Source: Nostoc linckia NIES-25
GTDB lineage: Bacteria > Cyanobacteriota > Cyanobacteriia > Cyanobacteriales > Nostocaceae
DNA length: 64,000 bases
Direction of reading: 5' to 3'
Assembly: GCF_002368035.1 (NCBI RefSeq)
Contig: NZ_AP018222.1
Span: forward strand, 1,797,836-1,861,835
This document shows positions 1-8,550 of the stretch, in pieces; the stretch's first letter is position 1, and every line of letters begins with the position of its first letter. Below the pieces are notes generated by a model. The model saw nothing but the letters and a program-made list of their open reading frames with translations, did not search any database and was not told the origin of the DNA. Both the position numbers and the translations under genes were made by a program.

Positions 1-2
1 AT

Positions 3-83
3 GCTATCTTTTGGGCATTAAAAGAAGAGCAAGGCAAGCACGCCTTAATCGCCTTCCGACACAATGTAGAGGCTTTCTATTAA
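3..83 (+). CDS. 3' end of an unidentified gene cut by the window edge
   Basis: An open frame enters from the left edge and stops at a TAA at 81-83. It gives a 26-residue tail starting AIFWALKEEQGK and ending NVEAFY. The residue mix looks like real protein, but it is too short for me to recognise a family. It could equally be the remains of a decayed gene, since the next 600 bases contain debris of another gene. Confidence 0.35.
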   Translation, partial: AIFWALKEEQGKHALIAFRHNVEAFY

Positions 84-712
84 TTAGCTCTTTTTTATCA
101 GTTTTGTTTTCGGAACACCAACTTCTTAGCTGTTAAGATTTTTAATGGGTTTTCACTTAGGTTGAATTAACAGGATAGTTTCGGTTATCAACTTACAAAT
201 ACTCTCAAATCCAGATGCTAATTTTGCTGTTGATATAAAGATTGATGGATTTATTCAGAAGCCCATTGGCCCTGATGCAGTAATCGCTCAAGTCGGAACA
301 ATTTTATCCCTCCATTCCTAAAATATCCTAATATTCAGCACTTCATTTTCAGATTCTGGTTATAAATGATCCGGTTGCTGTAGAGCTGCTTGGACGCTAG
401 CCTCTAACTGTCCGCTTAGTAGACATCTAATGTGTTGTCAACTTGATTTAAACAGCTAAGTGAATCAGGTTTCTCTAACCTGAGTCTTATTTCCTAAATC
501 TGAAATTGAGAAATTATTTCGATTGTTAGTATTGCTTGTTACAATTGATTGCAATCTATATCAGACGTTCGCTTCAATTTAGCCCAACGTCACATCAATA
601 TATGGTTACTAATACACGTTTGGGCTATTACGTGTAATCACAGTCTCAAACTCTTCTTACTTCATTCATCTCCCCCAGGCGATCGCGTAACGCACCACAA
701 GTAGTTAAATTT
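84..712. other. Gene-poor stretch with gene debris
   Basis: No intact gene is visible. The stretch holds the response-regulator fragment listed separately (166-321). The remaining sequence is AT-rich without a convincing reading frame, and I see no tRNA or clear terminator. The patatin gene ends at 713 on the opposite strand. Confidence 0.5.
166..321 (+). pseudogene. C-terminal remnant of a response-regulator receiver domain
   Basis: The frame from 166 to the TAA at 319-321 translates to a peptide containing DGFIQKPIGPDAVIAQVGTI. That is the end of a CheY-like receiver domain: the invariant Lys-Pro pair followed by the last helix. The phosphoacceptor Asp and the N-terminal half are absent upstream, where a stop occurs at 163-165. 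It is therefore a fragment of a lost two-component gene. The call rests on one motif of about 25 residues. Confidence 0.5.
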
Positions 713-2392
713 CTATAGCTGACCGTATTTTTCTAAATTGTCCTTAATTACATCCCGTAACATTTTAGCTAAACTTCCACGCTTGAAAAACCAAAGAACA
801 TTGAGAGCAGTACGGGTAAGAGAATCGTTTATAGATTGATTAATTAAGCGAGGAACAACAACCTTAATACGTTCTTGGATTTGTTTTTCAAGAAATTTAA
901 AGTTTTCTTTTTGATATTTAGGCCAAGGTGGTAAATTAACTTCTTTTTTTGCTGAACCAACTAGAGGAATTATTGGTAGAAAGATATCTTGTTCTCCTTC
1001 TTTTTCAACTTGCAATTGCGGGTTGTTTCTCAGTGCTTCTGACCATGAATCGAATAATGGATTAGAAGCTGGTAAAACAAAATATTTTTGAAGAAATCTT
1101 TGGCAATTACGACGACCAAGTATATAGTCGTGATGGCGAAATTCCTGTGATAAAAAACCACCAAAAGCATTGAGGCTACCACAAGCTAGAGGTTTTTTCA
1201 GACCGTTATCGCTACGTTCCGGAGCAATCAAAAAACGGCTGTAAACATCTTCATCCAAAGCGAGAATTAATTCATCTGGTTTGAATCTATTTTGATTGAT
1301 AAAACTCTGAAATATTCGCGATACTATGTTGAATAAATTATTCTTTGGATTCATTGCACCGACATCATTGGGAAATGGATCTATTAACAAAGTGGCTCGG
1401 TTTGCTTGGTCTCCATCGCGGGGATTTCGCTGTTGATTAACTCGCAGCGCCAAGCGAACAAGTTCTATGGGTTCGTTGCTAATAATCCCGCCATCTACTG
1501 TTACAAATTCATAGGAACCTTGGGTCAGTAAATCTTTATCAGGACTGATACAGCGATACTCTGAACACGTCCCCGTTAATGTTGGGTTGCGAACAGGTAT
1601 TTCCCACTTACGTTTTTCGTATTCATCGATACTACTTCGTTGAAGATCGCGAGGAGGAAATCCTATAGGAAACGCGCTACTGGCTAATGCTGACTCAACC
1701 AACAGCTTCCAATTACCGATATCAATTTTATCTGGATTCAGAGCGATCGCACCTTCAACCTCATCACTTTTGTCACCGATGGCAAAATGCATGAAATCTG
1801 CATGTTTAACCATACAATGTCCTTTAATGCTGGAATTTGCTCCTTGAGATTTAATTACATAAGGAACGCCACGCAAGTTAGTAATACACAAATAAACTTC
1901 AAATGGGTCATCAATATAAGGTCGTTTTTTACCTGTAGATTTTAACTTTAGAACATCTTCTCCAAGGTCGTTAAGAATAGTAGGATCGAGAAAAGACAAA
2001 ACAGGAGCTTTCGGATTTTCCAAATCCTGAGTCTTTAGAAGTTCGGAGACATCTATTCTTTGTACCCAACTTTCATAAAGCTTATTCCTTACCGGATTAT
2101 TCAATGGATACCCAACTACAGGGGTAATATCGCTATATAATGACGATGCTGTAATTGCAGCAACAATCGCACCTGCGGATGCTCCAGACATCGCTTTAAT
2201 GAAAACATCATGGGGTGGAATTTCCCATTGTGAAAAATCATCACCATACTGCTGTTCTTGCTTTGATTTTTGTTCGTACCATCGATCTAAAGCTTCAAAA
2301 AGAAAGTCAATTACACCAGAAGTGTACGCACCAGCTGAAACAGCACCAGCCATGACTAAACCAATCTCAAAATGTGGTAATTTATTTTCCAT
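713..2392 (-). CDS. Patatin-like phospholipase / acyl hydrolase
   Basis: The 559-residue protein has a patatin fold. An oxyanion-loop-like GAVSAGAY lies at residues 16-23, the nucleophile motif G-A-S-A-G at 70-74 (Ser72), and the dyad Asp in D-G-G at about 300. Patatins hydrolyse acyl esters of membrane lipids and release free fatty acids. The ATG is preceded by AAGGAA about 8 bases upstream. It is the last gene of a four-gene minus-strand set behind the heme dioxygenase, catalase-like protein and GMC oxidoreductase. That position suggests, as inference, that it supplies the C18 fatty acid the dioxygenase oxidises. The family is clear; the physiological substrate is not shown by sequence. The C-terminal 200 residues match no domain I can name. 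Confidence 0.85.
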   Translation of the reverse strand: MENKLPHFEIGLVMAGAVSAGAYTSGVIDFLFEALDRWYEQKSKQEQQYGDDFSQWEIPPHDVFIKAMSGASAGAIVAAITASSLYSDITPVVGYPLNNPVRNKLYESWVQRIDVSELLKTQDLENPKAPVLSFLDPTILNDLGEDVLKLKSTGKKRPYIDDPFEVYLCITNLRGVPYVIKSQGANSSIKGHCMVKHADFMHFAIGDKSDEVEGAIALNPDKIDIGNWKLLVESALASSAFPIGFPPRDLQRSSIDEYEKRKWEIPVRNPTLTGTCSEYRCISPDKDLLTQGSYEFVTVDGGIISNEPIELVRLALRVNQQRNPRDGDQANRATLLIDPFPNDVGAMNPKNNLFNIVSRIFQSFINQNRFKPDELILALDEDVYSRFLIAPERSDNGLKKPLACGSLNAFGGFLSQEFRHHDYILGRRNCQRFLQKYFVLPASNPLFDSWSEALRNNPQLQVEKEGEQDIFLPIIPLVGSAKKEVNLPPWPKYQKENFKFLEKQIQERIKVVVPRLINQSINDSLTRTALNVLWFFKRGSLAKMLRDVIKDNLEKYGQL

Positions 2393-2436
2393 ATAGAAAT
2401 TCCTTATTGTTAAAGTTTAGAATTCAGAATTCAGCA

Positions 2437-2464
2437 GTAGAGACGCGATTAATCGCGTCTGTAC
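2437..2464. repeat. Palindromic repeat of the GTAGAGACG family
   Basis: A near-perfect 28-base palindrome (GTAGAGACGCGATT and its complement) lies in the gap between the GMC oxidoreductase and patatin genes. The same outer arms recur at 4613, 10229, 15928, 25786, 29399 and 57327 with a changed core. Transcribed within an operon it would form a hairpin. Confidence 0.8.
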
Positions 2465-2549
2465 AAGAGTCAAAAGTCAGAATAATTAAAGAATCAGGAT
2501 AAAATTTGATGAATAAATATAGTCCTACTAAATCATTGGTGAGAAAAAT

Positions 2550-4490
2550 CTATTGCTTATTAGCGGCGTGTTGCAAAATAACATCGCTTGCTTTTTCACT
2601 AATCATGTAGATTGGAGTAACAATAAAGAATCCAGGAATAAAAGGAAACACAGATGCATCTACCACGCGTAAATTCTGTGTTCCATAAACTCGAAAATCG
2701 CTATCTAAAACTGCCATTCTGTCATCTTTACGCCCAATTTTACAAGTACCACAAGCATGGTGTCCCCAAGCTTCATCTTTGATAAATTGCTTGATTTCAT
2801 GTTGTTCATCTATACTATTGTTGGGTAGCAACTCCGCTTTTGTGAACAATTGAGTACGTTTTGTCAAGCGTCTGACAAATTCCACACCTTCGACAACAGA
2901 TAATAAGTCTTGTTCGTTGACATCATTACCTTCATCAAAATATTTAAAATTAATTTCGGGAACATCTCTAGGGTCAGTTGTTCTCAGTGTTACTGAACCG
3001 GCTGTGTTGTTGGTATGAGCCTTGAGTACAGCCCAGGTAAAACAGTTTTTATATTTACCAATGTCTTCAGAATATTTGAGAAAATAACCTTTGAAAAAAG
3101 CTGGTAATCCAAAAATAAATAAATCGGGTTCTGGTCTATCTCCATGCGATTTTTTGATAATTCCTAACACCGCTCCATTAGTTACATATACACCTGATTT
3201 AGAACGATTCCATTCTAATAAACAAGTATCATTAATTTTCTTTCCGGGTTCTGGTTCGGTAAATGTACAATTATCCAGGATGCTAAAGTTTTGATTCATT
3301 TCACTTACCACGCCGACTTCGTAGCGATCCTGTAAATTCGTACCAACTCCCGGAAGATCCACGCGGACTTCTATTCCTAAATTAGTTAATTCTTCTTTCG
3401 GGCCAATTCCAGATAATTTGAGTATTTGGGGAGTATTGAAAGCGCCTCCAGACAAGATAACTTCTCTTTTTACAAAAACTTTGTGGCTATCTTGGGAGTT
3501 ATTTTCTGTTTTATCAGCTTGAGGATCGGCACGATATACATGTTTACCTTCAAGATACTCTACACCGATCGCAGTATTATTTTCATCAAATAAAACCTTA
3601 GTTACCAATGCATGAGTTTTGACTATCAATTTATCGGGAAACTGGCGTTCGGTTTCGCGAATATATTCTCTTGTACCAGTGCGTTTTCCATCTTTAACAG
3701 CGAGTGGAACAGAAAAAACACCTTCACCACTGACTTTAGTAATTTTCCAGTCATTCGGGTCTAAAAGTGTGTCTAAAAATTCCAGAGGATCTTTTTGCCG
3801 GAGTTTGAGAAAAGCTAATATATTAGCCAAGAAACTTTTAAAAATTACCTTAATAACTTGGGGTAAACTTTTACCCTGTTCCGCTAAAGCTTGAATTGCA
3901 GATTTAACGATAACTTTTAGGAGTTGGCGATCGCGCACAACTAACTTAGGATCTGCTAAATTGGTTGTTAGCCAGCCATCAAAGCCGTGGCGAGTCGGAT
4001 TATCATTGAGATTAATGGGGCGATCGAGATAATTGCAGCGCTCTAGCCTTTCAAAATACTTCCGCATATTATCGCTATTCCAGGAAGCATCTCCTGTAAT
4101 TTCTGCAATTTTGTCCCAGTCGCTGTTGTGAGGATACACCGTAATCATCGCATTATGGGCAGTGCATCCCCCCAACGTCCCGGCTCGCGGATACAGAATA
4201 CCATTATGCTCTGGGCTAAACTTAGAATCACGCCGTTGCTGCTCCTCATTGGAGTAGTGCTTAACAAAAAAATCCCACCTCAAATCGTTATCTTCCGTCG
4301 CCCGCGCATGAAAAGCTGGTACTGAATAAGTGTACCGTTCCCTATCTTTGCCCTTTTCATCTCGTAACGGATCTCCACCTGCTTCTAATAGCAAAACCTT
4401 GTACCCTGCTTTTGCTAAATTCGCAGCTACCGGGCCTCCTCCAGCACCCGAACCAACAACAATATAGTCGTATTCAGCTTCTTTATTCAT
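2550..4490 (-). CDS. GMC-family FAD oxidoreductase (alcohol/choline dehydrogenase-like)
   Basis: The 646-residue flavoprotein has an FAD Rossmann motif GSGAGGG at residues 13-19 and the Glu of LLLEAGG. It also has the GMC N-terminal signature around GGCTAHNAM, the second signature SGGAFNTPQILKLSGIG, and the C-terminal catalytic region HHACGTCKIG followed by a FAD-closing NLRVVDASVFP segment. GMC enzymes oxidise primary or secondary alcohols, or release them from glycosides. It lies third in the minus-strand oxylipin set. The catalase-like enzyme upstream would be expected to make C8 alcohols, so an alcohol-oxidising role is a reasonable inference, but substrate cannot be read from sequence. 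No strong ribosome-binding site precedes the ATG. Confidence 0.85.
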   Translation of the reverse strand: MNKEAEYDYIVVGSGAGGGPVAANLAKAGYKVLLLEAGGDPLRDEKGKDRERYTYSVPAFHARATEDNDLRWDFFVKHYSNEEQQRRDSKFSPEHNGILYPRAGTLGGCTAHNAMITVYPHNSDWDKIAEITGDASWNSDNMRKYFERLERCNYLDRPINLNDNPTRHGFDGWLTTNLADPKLVVRDRQLLKVIVKSAIQALAEQGKSLPQVIKVIFKSFLANILAFLKLRQKDPLEFLDTLLDPNDWKITKVSGEGVFSVPLAVKDGKRTGTREYIRETERQFPDKLIVKTHALVTKVLFDENNTAIGVEYLEGKHVYRADPQADKTENNSQDSHKVFVKREVILSGGAFNTPQILKLSGIGPKEELTNLGIEVRVDLPGVGTNLQDRYEVGVVSEMNQNFSILDNCTFTEPEPGKKINDTCLLEWNRSKSGVYVTNGAVLGIIKKSHGDRPEPDLFIFGLPAFFKGYFLKYSEDIGKYKNCFTWAVLKAHTNNTAGSVTLRTTDPRDVPEINFKYFDEGNDVNEQDLLSVVEGVEFVRRLTKRTQLFTKAELLPNNSIDEQHEIKQFIKDEAWGHHACGTCKIGRKDDRMAVLDSDFRVYGTQNLRVVDASVFPFIPGFFIVTPIYMISEKASDVILQHAANKQ

Positions 4491-4612
4491 AATTTTTGTT
4501 AATTCAAATACATCAAAAAATTTTGGATGAAAATCTCAAACTCACTTTCTCTTTTTCAACTCTTCTCTTTGCGCCTCTGCGCCTCCACGCGATCGAATCA
4601 TTCATTGCCTAA

Positions 4613-4636
4613 AGACGCGATGAATCGCGTCTCTAC
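4613..4636. repeat. Palindromic repeat of the GTAGAGACG family
   Basis: AGACGCGATGAATCGCGTCT followed by CTAC is a diverged copy of the 2437 hairpin. It lies between the catalase-related gene and the GMC gene, so two successive junctions of the operon carry the same hairpin family. Confidence 0.7.
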
Positions 4637-4653
4637 AAAAGTGCTGTTTGAAT

Positions 4654-5565
4654 TTAACGATTGCGGAATCTTTGATGTCTAAAAAATAGTTGACTATCAC
4701 CATAAAATGATGATAAAAATTCCGATGTGGTTTCAATATGTCCGATAACTTTAGCTTTTTGACGATTATTCTTTTCCTCCGTAGCATCTTCTGGACTAAC
4801 GCCATAGACAGTATATAAAGATGTTCCAGTTGAAATTGTAGCCAAATCATTCCTAAAGTCATGTGGAGGACTTTCAGGAAACTTGATATTTGGGTTAGGA
4901 ACAAGAAATACTTGTGCGGGATAATAAGCTTTACTTTCTCTTTGACCGTGTTGCTCAATTTCTCCTAAATCTTCTAAATAGAGTTTTGTGGGATATCTGG
5001 TAACTCGCGTAAATATTAAGTTAGTAACAATTGGGCCAAGACTTTTAGCTATGGGAACGATATTTGATAATTCATTTGCGAAGAAATTATAATTTTTGTC
5101 TTGCCCAACTAAAGATACCAAAGCCGAGAAATTCCCAGAAGGATTGCCATCCACAAATAACTTGAGTGCTAGACCTGGAGCAAAACCGCGATCGCTCGGA
5201 TCTCCAGTAACAGATAATCGCAAAATTCCGTAGTCTGCCCCCTTAAATAAACCCGAAAATCGAGTATTGTTTGCCGGAATAAACTTAATTTTCGCCACAC
5301 TTCCGTGGGCGTGAATCGCTTTTTTCCAATTACTAGGAGCTTCGTCTAATTGACGATCCATCTTAGTTTTGAGAGCAGTGAAAAACAAACCAACAATATC
5401 AATTTTTCTCAAGGGAGGAAGTTCGTCATATTTCGACTTGAGAATTCTAGAATTCCATAAAAAATCTTGTTTTTGGGCAGCTTTCCAGGATTGATAATCA
5501 TCAGGCAAAGAACCCAAATCTTGAGCATTAGGCCAAAATTTCTGAATTTCTTCTAAGTGTTGCAT
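4654..5565 (-). CDS. Catalase-related hemoprotein, probable fatty-acid hydroperoxide lyase
   Basis: The 303-residue protein belongs to the small catalase-related (allene-oxide-synthase-like) group; true catalases are about 480 residues or more. The distal-heme motif H-A-H-G is at 85-88, corresponding to H-A-x-G of catalase. It is followed by the R-x-S strand ILRLSV (114-119) and the catalase-like segment RGFAPGLALKLF. Its neighbour upstream is a cyclooxygenase-like dioxygenase. In Nostoc punctiforme an adjacent pair of this kind was characterised as linoleate 10S-dioxygenase plus a lyase specific for the 10S-hydroperoxide, giving 10-oxo-8-decenoic acid and C8 alcohols. The same reaction is inferred here from family and gene order. 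Allene oxide synthase activity is the alternative. The ATG start is kept; no clear ribosome-binding site is seen. Confidence 0.8.
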   Translation of the reverse strand: MQHLEEIQKFWPNAQDLGSLPDDYQSWKAAQKQDFLWNSRILKSKYDELPPLRKIDIVGLFFTALKTKMDRQLDEAPSNWKKAIHAHGSVAKIKFIPANNTRFSGLFKGADYGILRLSVTGDPSDRGFAPGLALKLFVDGNPSGNFSALVSLVGQDKNYNFFANELSNIVPIAKSLGPIVTNLIFTRVTRYPTKLYLEDLGEIEQHGQRESKAYYPAQVFLVPNPNIKFPESPPHDFRNDLATISTGTSLYTVYGVSPEDATEEKNNRQKAKVIGHIETTSEFLSSFYGDSQLFFRHQRFRNR

Positions 5566-5572
5566 GATCTTT

Positions 5573-5702
5573 GTGGGGAGGTGGGGAGATGGGGAGGTGG
5601 GGAGGTGGGGAGGCAGGGAAAAAGGTTAAAGGTTAAAGGGAAAAGGAATAAATTAATCTTTCCCCTTTCCCCCTTACCCCTTTCCCCTTCCCCTTTTCCC
5701 AT
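5573..5702. repeat. G-rich heptamer repeats and a purine/pyrimidine inverted repeat
   Basis: GGGGAGGT/GGGGAGAT units run from 5575 to about 5618. They are followed by AAAGGTTAAAGG units, GGAATAAATTAATC and a run of CCCCTTTCCC units that are complementary to the purine stretch. The same arrangement recurs at 28754-28827 (inverted), 42500-42572 and, diverged, 38920-38970. It fills the gap between the dioxygenase and catalase-related genes. Confidence 0.75.
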
Positions 5703-5709
5703 GCCCGAT

Positions 5710-7473
5710 TTAACCGACCTTTCTCCAAGGTTTAAAGCCGTTGCTGACGCCGAAGAAAGCAGGCGCTAGTTCGGGATAATGACGGCGGAGGATTGTTAAG
5801 AAGGTGTTGTTGTCAATCCAATCCAATCCAAATTGAGTGTAAACTTCAGCTGTGTAGTCTTTGGTAAAAAAGCGATCGCTTTTCAGTCTTCGAGATGCCA
5901 TGAGAATAAACACGCGAAAAGCGGTATCGCTAAAACCAAAACCTTCTGGAAGATCCTCTGCAAATAAACCCACCATTAAATCTACGCTGTCAATGTCGTT
6001 GTTATAGACTTCGCGTAATTCTTTAACCCATTGTTTATTACTTGTAATCTCTTCAAAAGATTTAACTTTACCCCGACCCAATAATTCACGAAAACGGTTA
6101 TAGCGAGGAACGCCTCTTTCCCTATCCCGCAAAATATCAACAGCAGCCAAATCAAATGCTGGCGTGTCGTCTCCTAACAGTTCTCCTGACAGCTGCCGCA
6201 AAAAGCGGGGATAATTATGCAATCTCACTGCACCAGGGTAAGAAGTTCCAAAAGAGTAAAACAAATCTTGCATGGAAATTTCTTTTAAAGTTCCACGAGT
6301 GTTTTTACCAGCTATTTCAGGAAATTGTTTTTTGTGTAACAATTTGCCATTCTTAACTGCGTGGAACTCCAAATCATCTGGAATTAGAGGATGCATCCGA
6401 TATACAGATACAAATTCTTGGGTGAGGTAATAGGGAGCGGTATGATGGTCAGTTGGAGAACCAACAATTCCACTCAACAATTCGCTCTCACCAATGCGAC
6501 CCCAACGCTTTTTAAAATCCTCTCCGAGTAATCCCCACCAGTTGGAATTTAAGGCAATGTCGGTGGCAGGATGTGGCAGGATGGCAGGAGTCCATTCAAC
6601 AGTATGAATTTTAGCTGTCAAAGCTGCGACAATCAGACGGGCATGGTCGAAGAGTTCATCGTCCGTCCACTCAGGATATATTCTCTTTAAATGGTCGCAG
6701 ACCGTATTATGTTCTTTCACAAATAAGGTGTGCAACATGCTTAAGCCCACCCACCAAGCACCCGCAAAGCCTACCTTATCAATGCCGTTTTCTGCGTGAA
6801 ATGGTAATAAGCCGTCTTCACCAATCAGCATTTTTCCGTCAACATGAGAGCGCAGTGCATCAATGGTTTCTTGATTACTGCCATAAATTTGTGAAGCATC
6901 CCACCAGTGAGTAACTTCATTAATAAAACTGGGAGGGTTGTTAGTATCTCCGGTTCGGCTTTTGTCTTCTAAAGTTTTGTTGATTGTCAGCCGCCCGTGT
7001 TCTGTTGACCACGGGTCATTTTCCTCTATGGGAATTTCAAATTTTTTATCGCGCTGGTTCCCGCCATGACTGAACCAATCATGTGTTTGAAATTGAATCC
7101 ATGAAGCAGCGAGTAAATTCAAGATTGTCGCAGGTTGGAATTCACCTCGTGCTAATAACACTCGGCTGACAGTGCGCGGATTTGGGGTAAGTACGTTTTT
7201 TTCATCAAATTTGGCATCTTGCAGCGGCACATTGCGCCCGAACCGAGTTCCAGCCATACCCATTTCTGGATGCTCAAGGTCATTGTAACTGCCATCTGCG
7301 CTGCGAACTTTCAATTGGCGATCGCCTGCGATGGGAGCAGGCTTAGGTAACTTGTCGTTATTCGGTAGTTGCGATGTATCGTGGAGGTTTTCTTTTCTTA
7401 GCTTTCCACGAAATTGAACTAATTTTAAAAGTGCAAAGGGAGTTGGCAATTTATGCCACGGAATTCCAGACAT
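5710..7473 (-). CDS. Heme-dependent fatty-acid dioxygenase (cyclooxygenase-like, animal-peroxidase family)
   Basis: This protein of about 587 residues carries the cyclooxygenase/alpha-dioxygenase hallmarks. In numbering from a TTG six codons upstream, the distal His is in THDWF (H137). KEHNTVCD is at about 259-266, KIHTVEWTPAIL follows, and the proximal region is VYRMHPL. There Tyr364 and His367 correspond to the catalytic Tyr385 and proximal His388 of prostaglandin synthase. I chose the ATG at 7473 because AGGAG lies 8 bases upstream, inside the longer TTG frame. The family oxygenates C18 fatty acids to hydroperoxides. The Nostoc punctiforme relative next to a catalase-related gene is a linoleate 10S-dioxygenase. 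It is the first gene of the minus-strand set, with gaps of about 145-165 bases between members. Regiospecificity here is inferred. Confidence 0.85.
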   Translation of the reverse strand: MSGIPWHKLPTPFALLKLVQFRGKLRKENLHDTSQLPNNDKLPKPAPIAGDRQLKVRSADGSYNDLEHPEMGMAGTRFGRNVPLQDAKFDEKNVLTPNPRTVSRVLLARGEFQPATILNLLAASWIQFQTHDWFSHGGNQRDKKFEIPIEENDPWSTEHGRLTINKTLEDKSRTGDTNNPPSFINEVTHWWDASQIYGSNQETIDALRSHVDGKMLIGEDGLLPFHAENGIDKVGFAGAWWVGLSMLHTLFVKEHNTVCDHLKRIYPEWTDDELFDHARLIVAALTAKIHTVEWTPAILPHPATDIALNSNWWGLLGEDFKKRWGRIGESELLSGIVGSPTDHHTAPYYLTQEFVSVYRMHPLIPDDLEFHAVKNGKLLHKKQFPEIAGKNTRGTLKEISMQDLFYSFGTSYPGAVRLHNYPRFLRQLSGELLGDDTPAFDLAAVDILRDRERGVPRYNRFRELLGRGKVKSFEEITSNKQWVKELREVYNNDIDSVDLMVGLFAEDLPEGFGFSDTAFRVFILMASRRLKSDRFFTKDYTAEVYTQFGLDWIDNNTFLTILRRHYPELAPAFFGVSNGFKPWRKVG

Positions 7474-8069
7474 GATTTCATCTCCTGGCAAATTATTTCA
7501 AATTTCGTCAACCCTACATATCAAGGCTATTTGATGTTAAAAGCTTCCTTGATGCCTACAACAAAATAACAAAATTACTGGAATTGCCCCATACTTTTAA
7601 GAGCTAATTTATAAAGAAAATCTTAAGCTTTTATGTGCATTAAACTAATGTGATGCACAGCCATTAATGGTGTGTTACGGCGTAAAAATTGGTAAATTAA
7701 TTGAAAAATTACAGCTGAAATTGCGCCTAACACAACGGCAGCGATAAGTGGCAGAAGCCATTATTCATACTGCTTTCCATCGTTGGACTTTAATATTTAC
7801 TTTACAAATGGACTCTAAAATAGATGGTCGTGATAATAAATTCAGTGCAAAATTACAAGCAGCAATAAAAACTTGCAGCAAGTAGGGCAGTAATTTTTAT
7901 CTTCGGTCAATCCTGCTCCCGATTTCCATCATCAACACAGACGATCCCCACTAATGTGGTTAATTGAATGATGCAATATAATTTTTATTTTATCAACTGA
8001 ATTTTAGTAACTTAACATCTGAAGTTAAGAGATATTTCGTAAATGTTTATGAAGCGAAAAAATAACATT
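7474..8069. other. Upstream region of the dioxygenase operon with a possible decayed reading frame
   Basis: No intact gene is seen. On the plus strand, 7691-7885 reads as protein-like sequence interrupted by one TAA at 7745-7747; the part after the stop contains VAEAIIHTAFHRWTLIF. I cannot assign it to a family. The region next to 7473 must hold the promoter of the oxylipin genes, but I cannot point to a convincing -10/-35 pair. Confidence 0.35.
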
Positions 8070-8163
8070 CAGGACTTACGCAATATGTGACTGAAAAGCT
8101 TATTCTTGCGTAGCGGTAATTCATGAATTACCGCTACTTTCGTTATCTTTTACGTAAGTCCTG
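8070..8163. mobile_element. 94-bp MITE-like element with 11-bp terminal inverted repeats and 5-bp target duplication
   Basis: The ends are CAGGACTTACG (8070-8080) and CGTAAGTCCTG (8153-8163), exact inverted repeats. ACATT directly repeats on both flanks (8065-8069 and 8164-8168), as expected for a target-site duplication. Inside lies a perfect 26-base palindrome at 8111-8136. There is no coding capacity, so it would depend on a transposase elsewhere. Confidence 0.8.
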
Positions 8164-8272
8164 ACATTTTTTGGACAATTTAAATCTTATAAATAATGGG
8201 GATTGGGGATTGGAGATTGGGGACTGGGAAATTACAGCGTTTTTCAGGTAAATGAAGTACATGGTTACATGG

Positions 8273-8505
8273 GTAGGGGCTTTACAGCTGTCATAGGTGT
8301 CAACTTAAGCTTAAACTGTTGCCCCGCAATCGTTTTACCCCACCCCAACCCCTCCCCTTAGCAAGGGGAGGGGCGATTTTGGCTTTAGACAAAATCGGGG
8401 TGGGGTAACGCGGATCTTGATGGTAAATGAGTAGAACTCGCTCATCACCTTTCTATCAGGGTTTCACGTTAAGTTGACACCAATGCACAGCTGTAAAGCC
8501 CCTAC
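8273..8505. mobile_element. Nested palindromic element, copy A
   Basis: The outer arms GTAGGGGCTTTACAGCTG (8273-8290) and their complement ending at 8505 form one palindrome. At its centre sits a 186-bp element (8296-8481) with ends GGTGTCAACTTAA and TTAAGTTGACACC (one mismatch). It contains an internal GC-rich hairpin of CCCCACCCC / GGGGTGGGG type. Copies B (9654-9882) and C (45616-45843) have the same organisation. An empty outer palindrome occurs at 12253-12279. Confidence 0.8.
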
Positions 8506-8550
8506 GATGATCTGTACCTCACCAAGTTGCAATCTGCTGTAGGAGTTATT

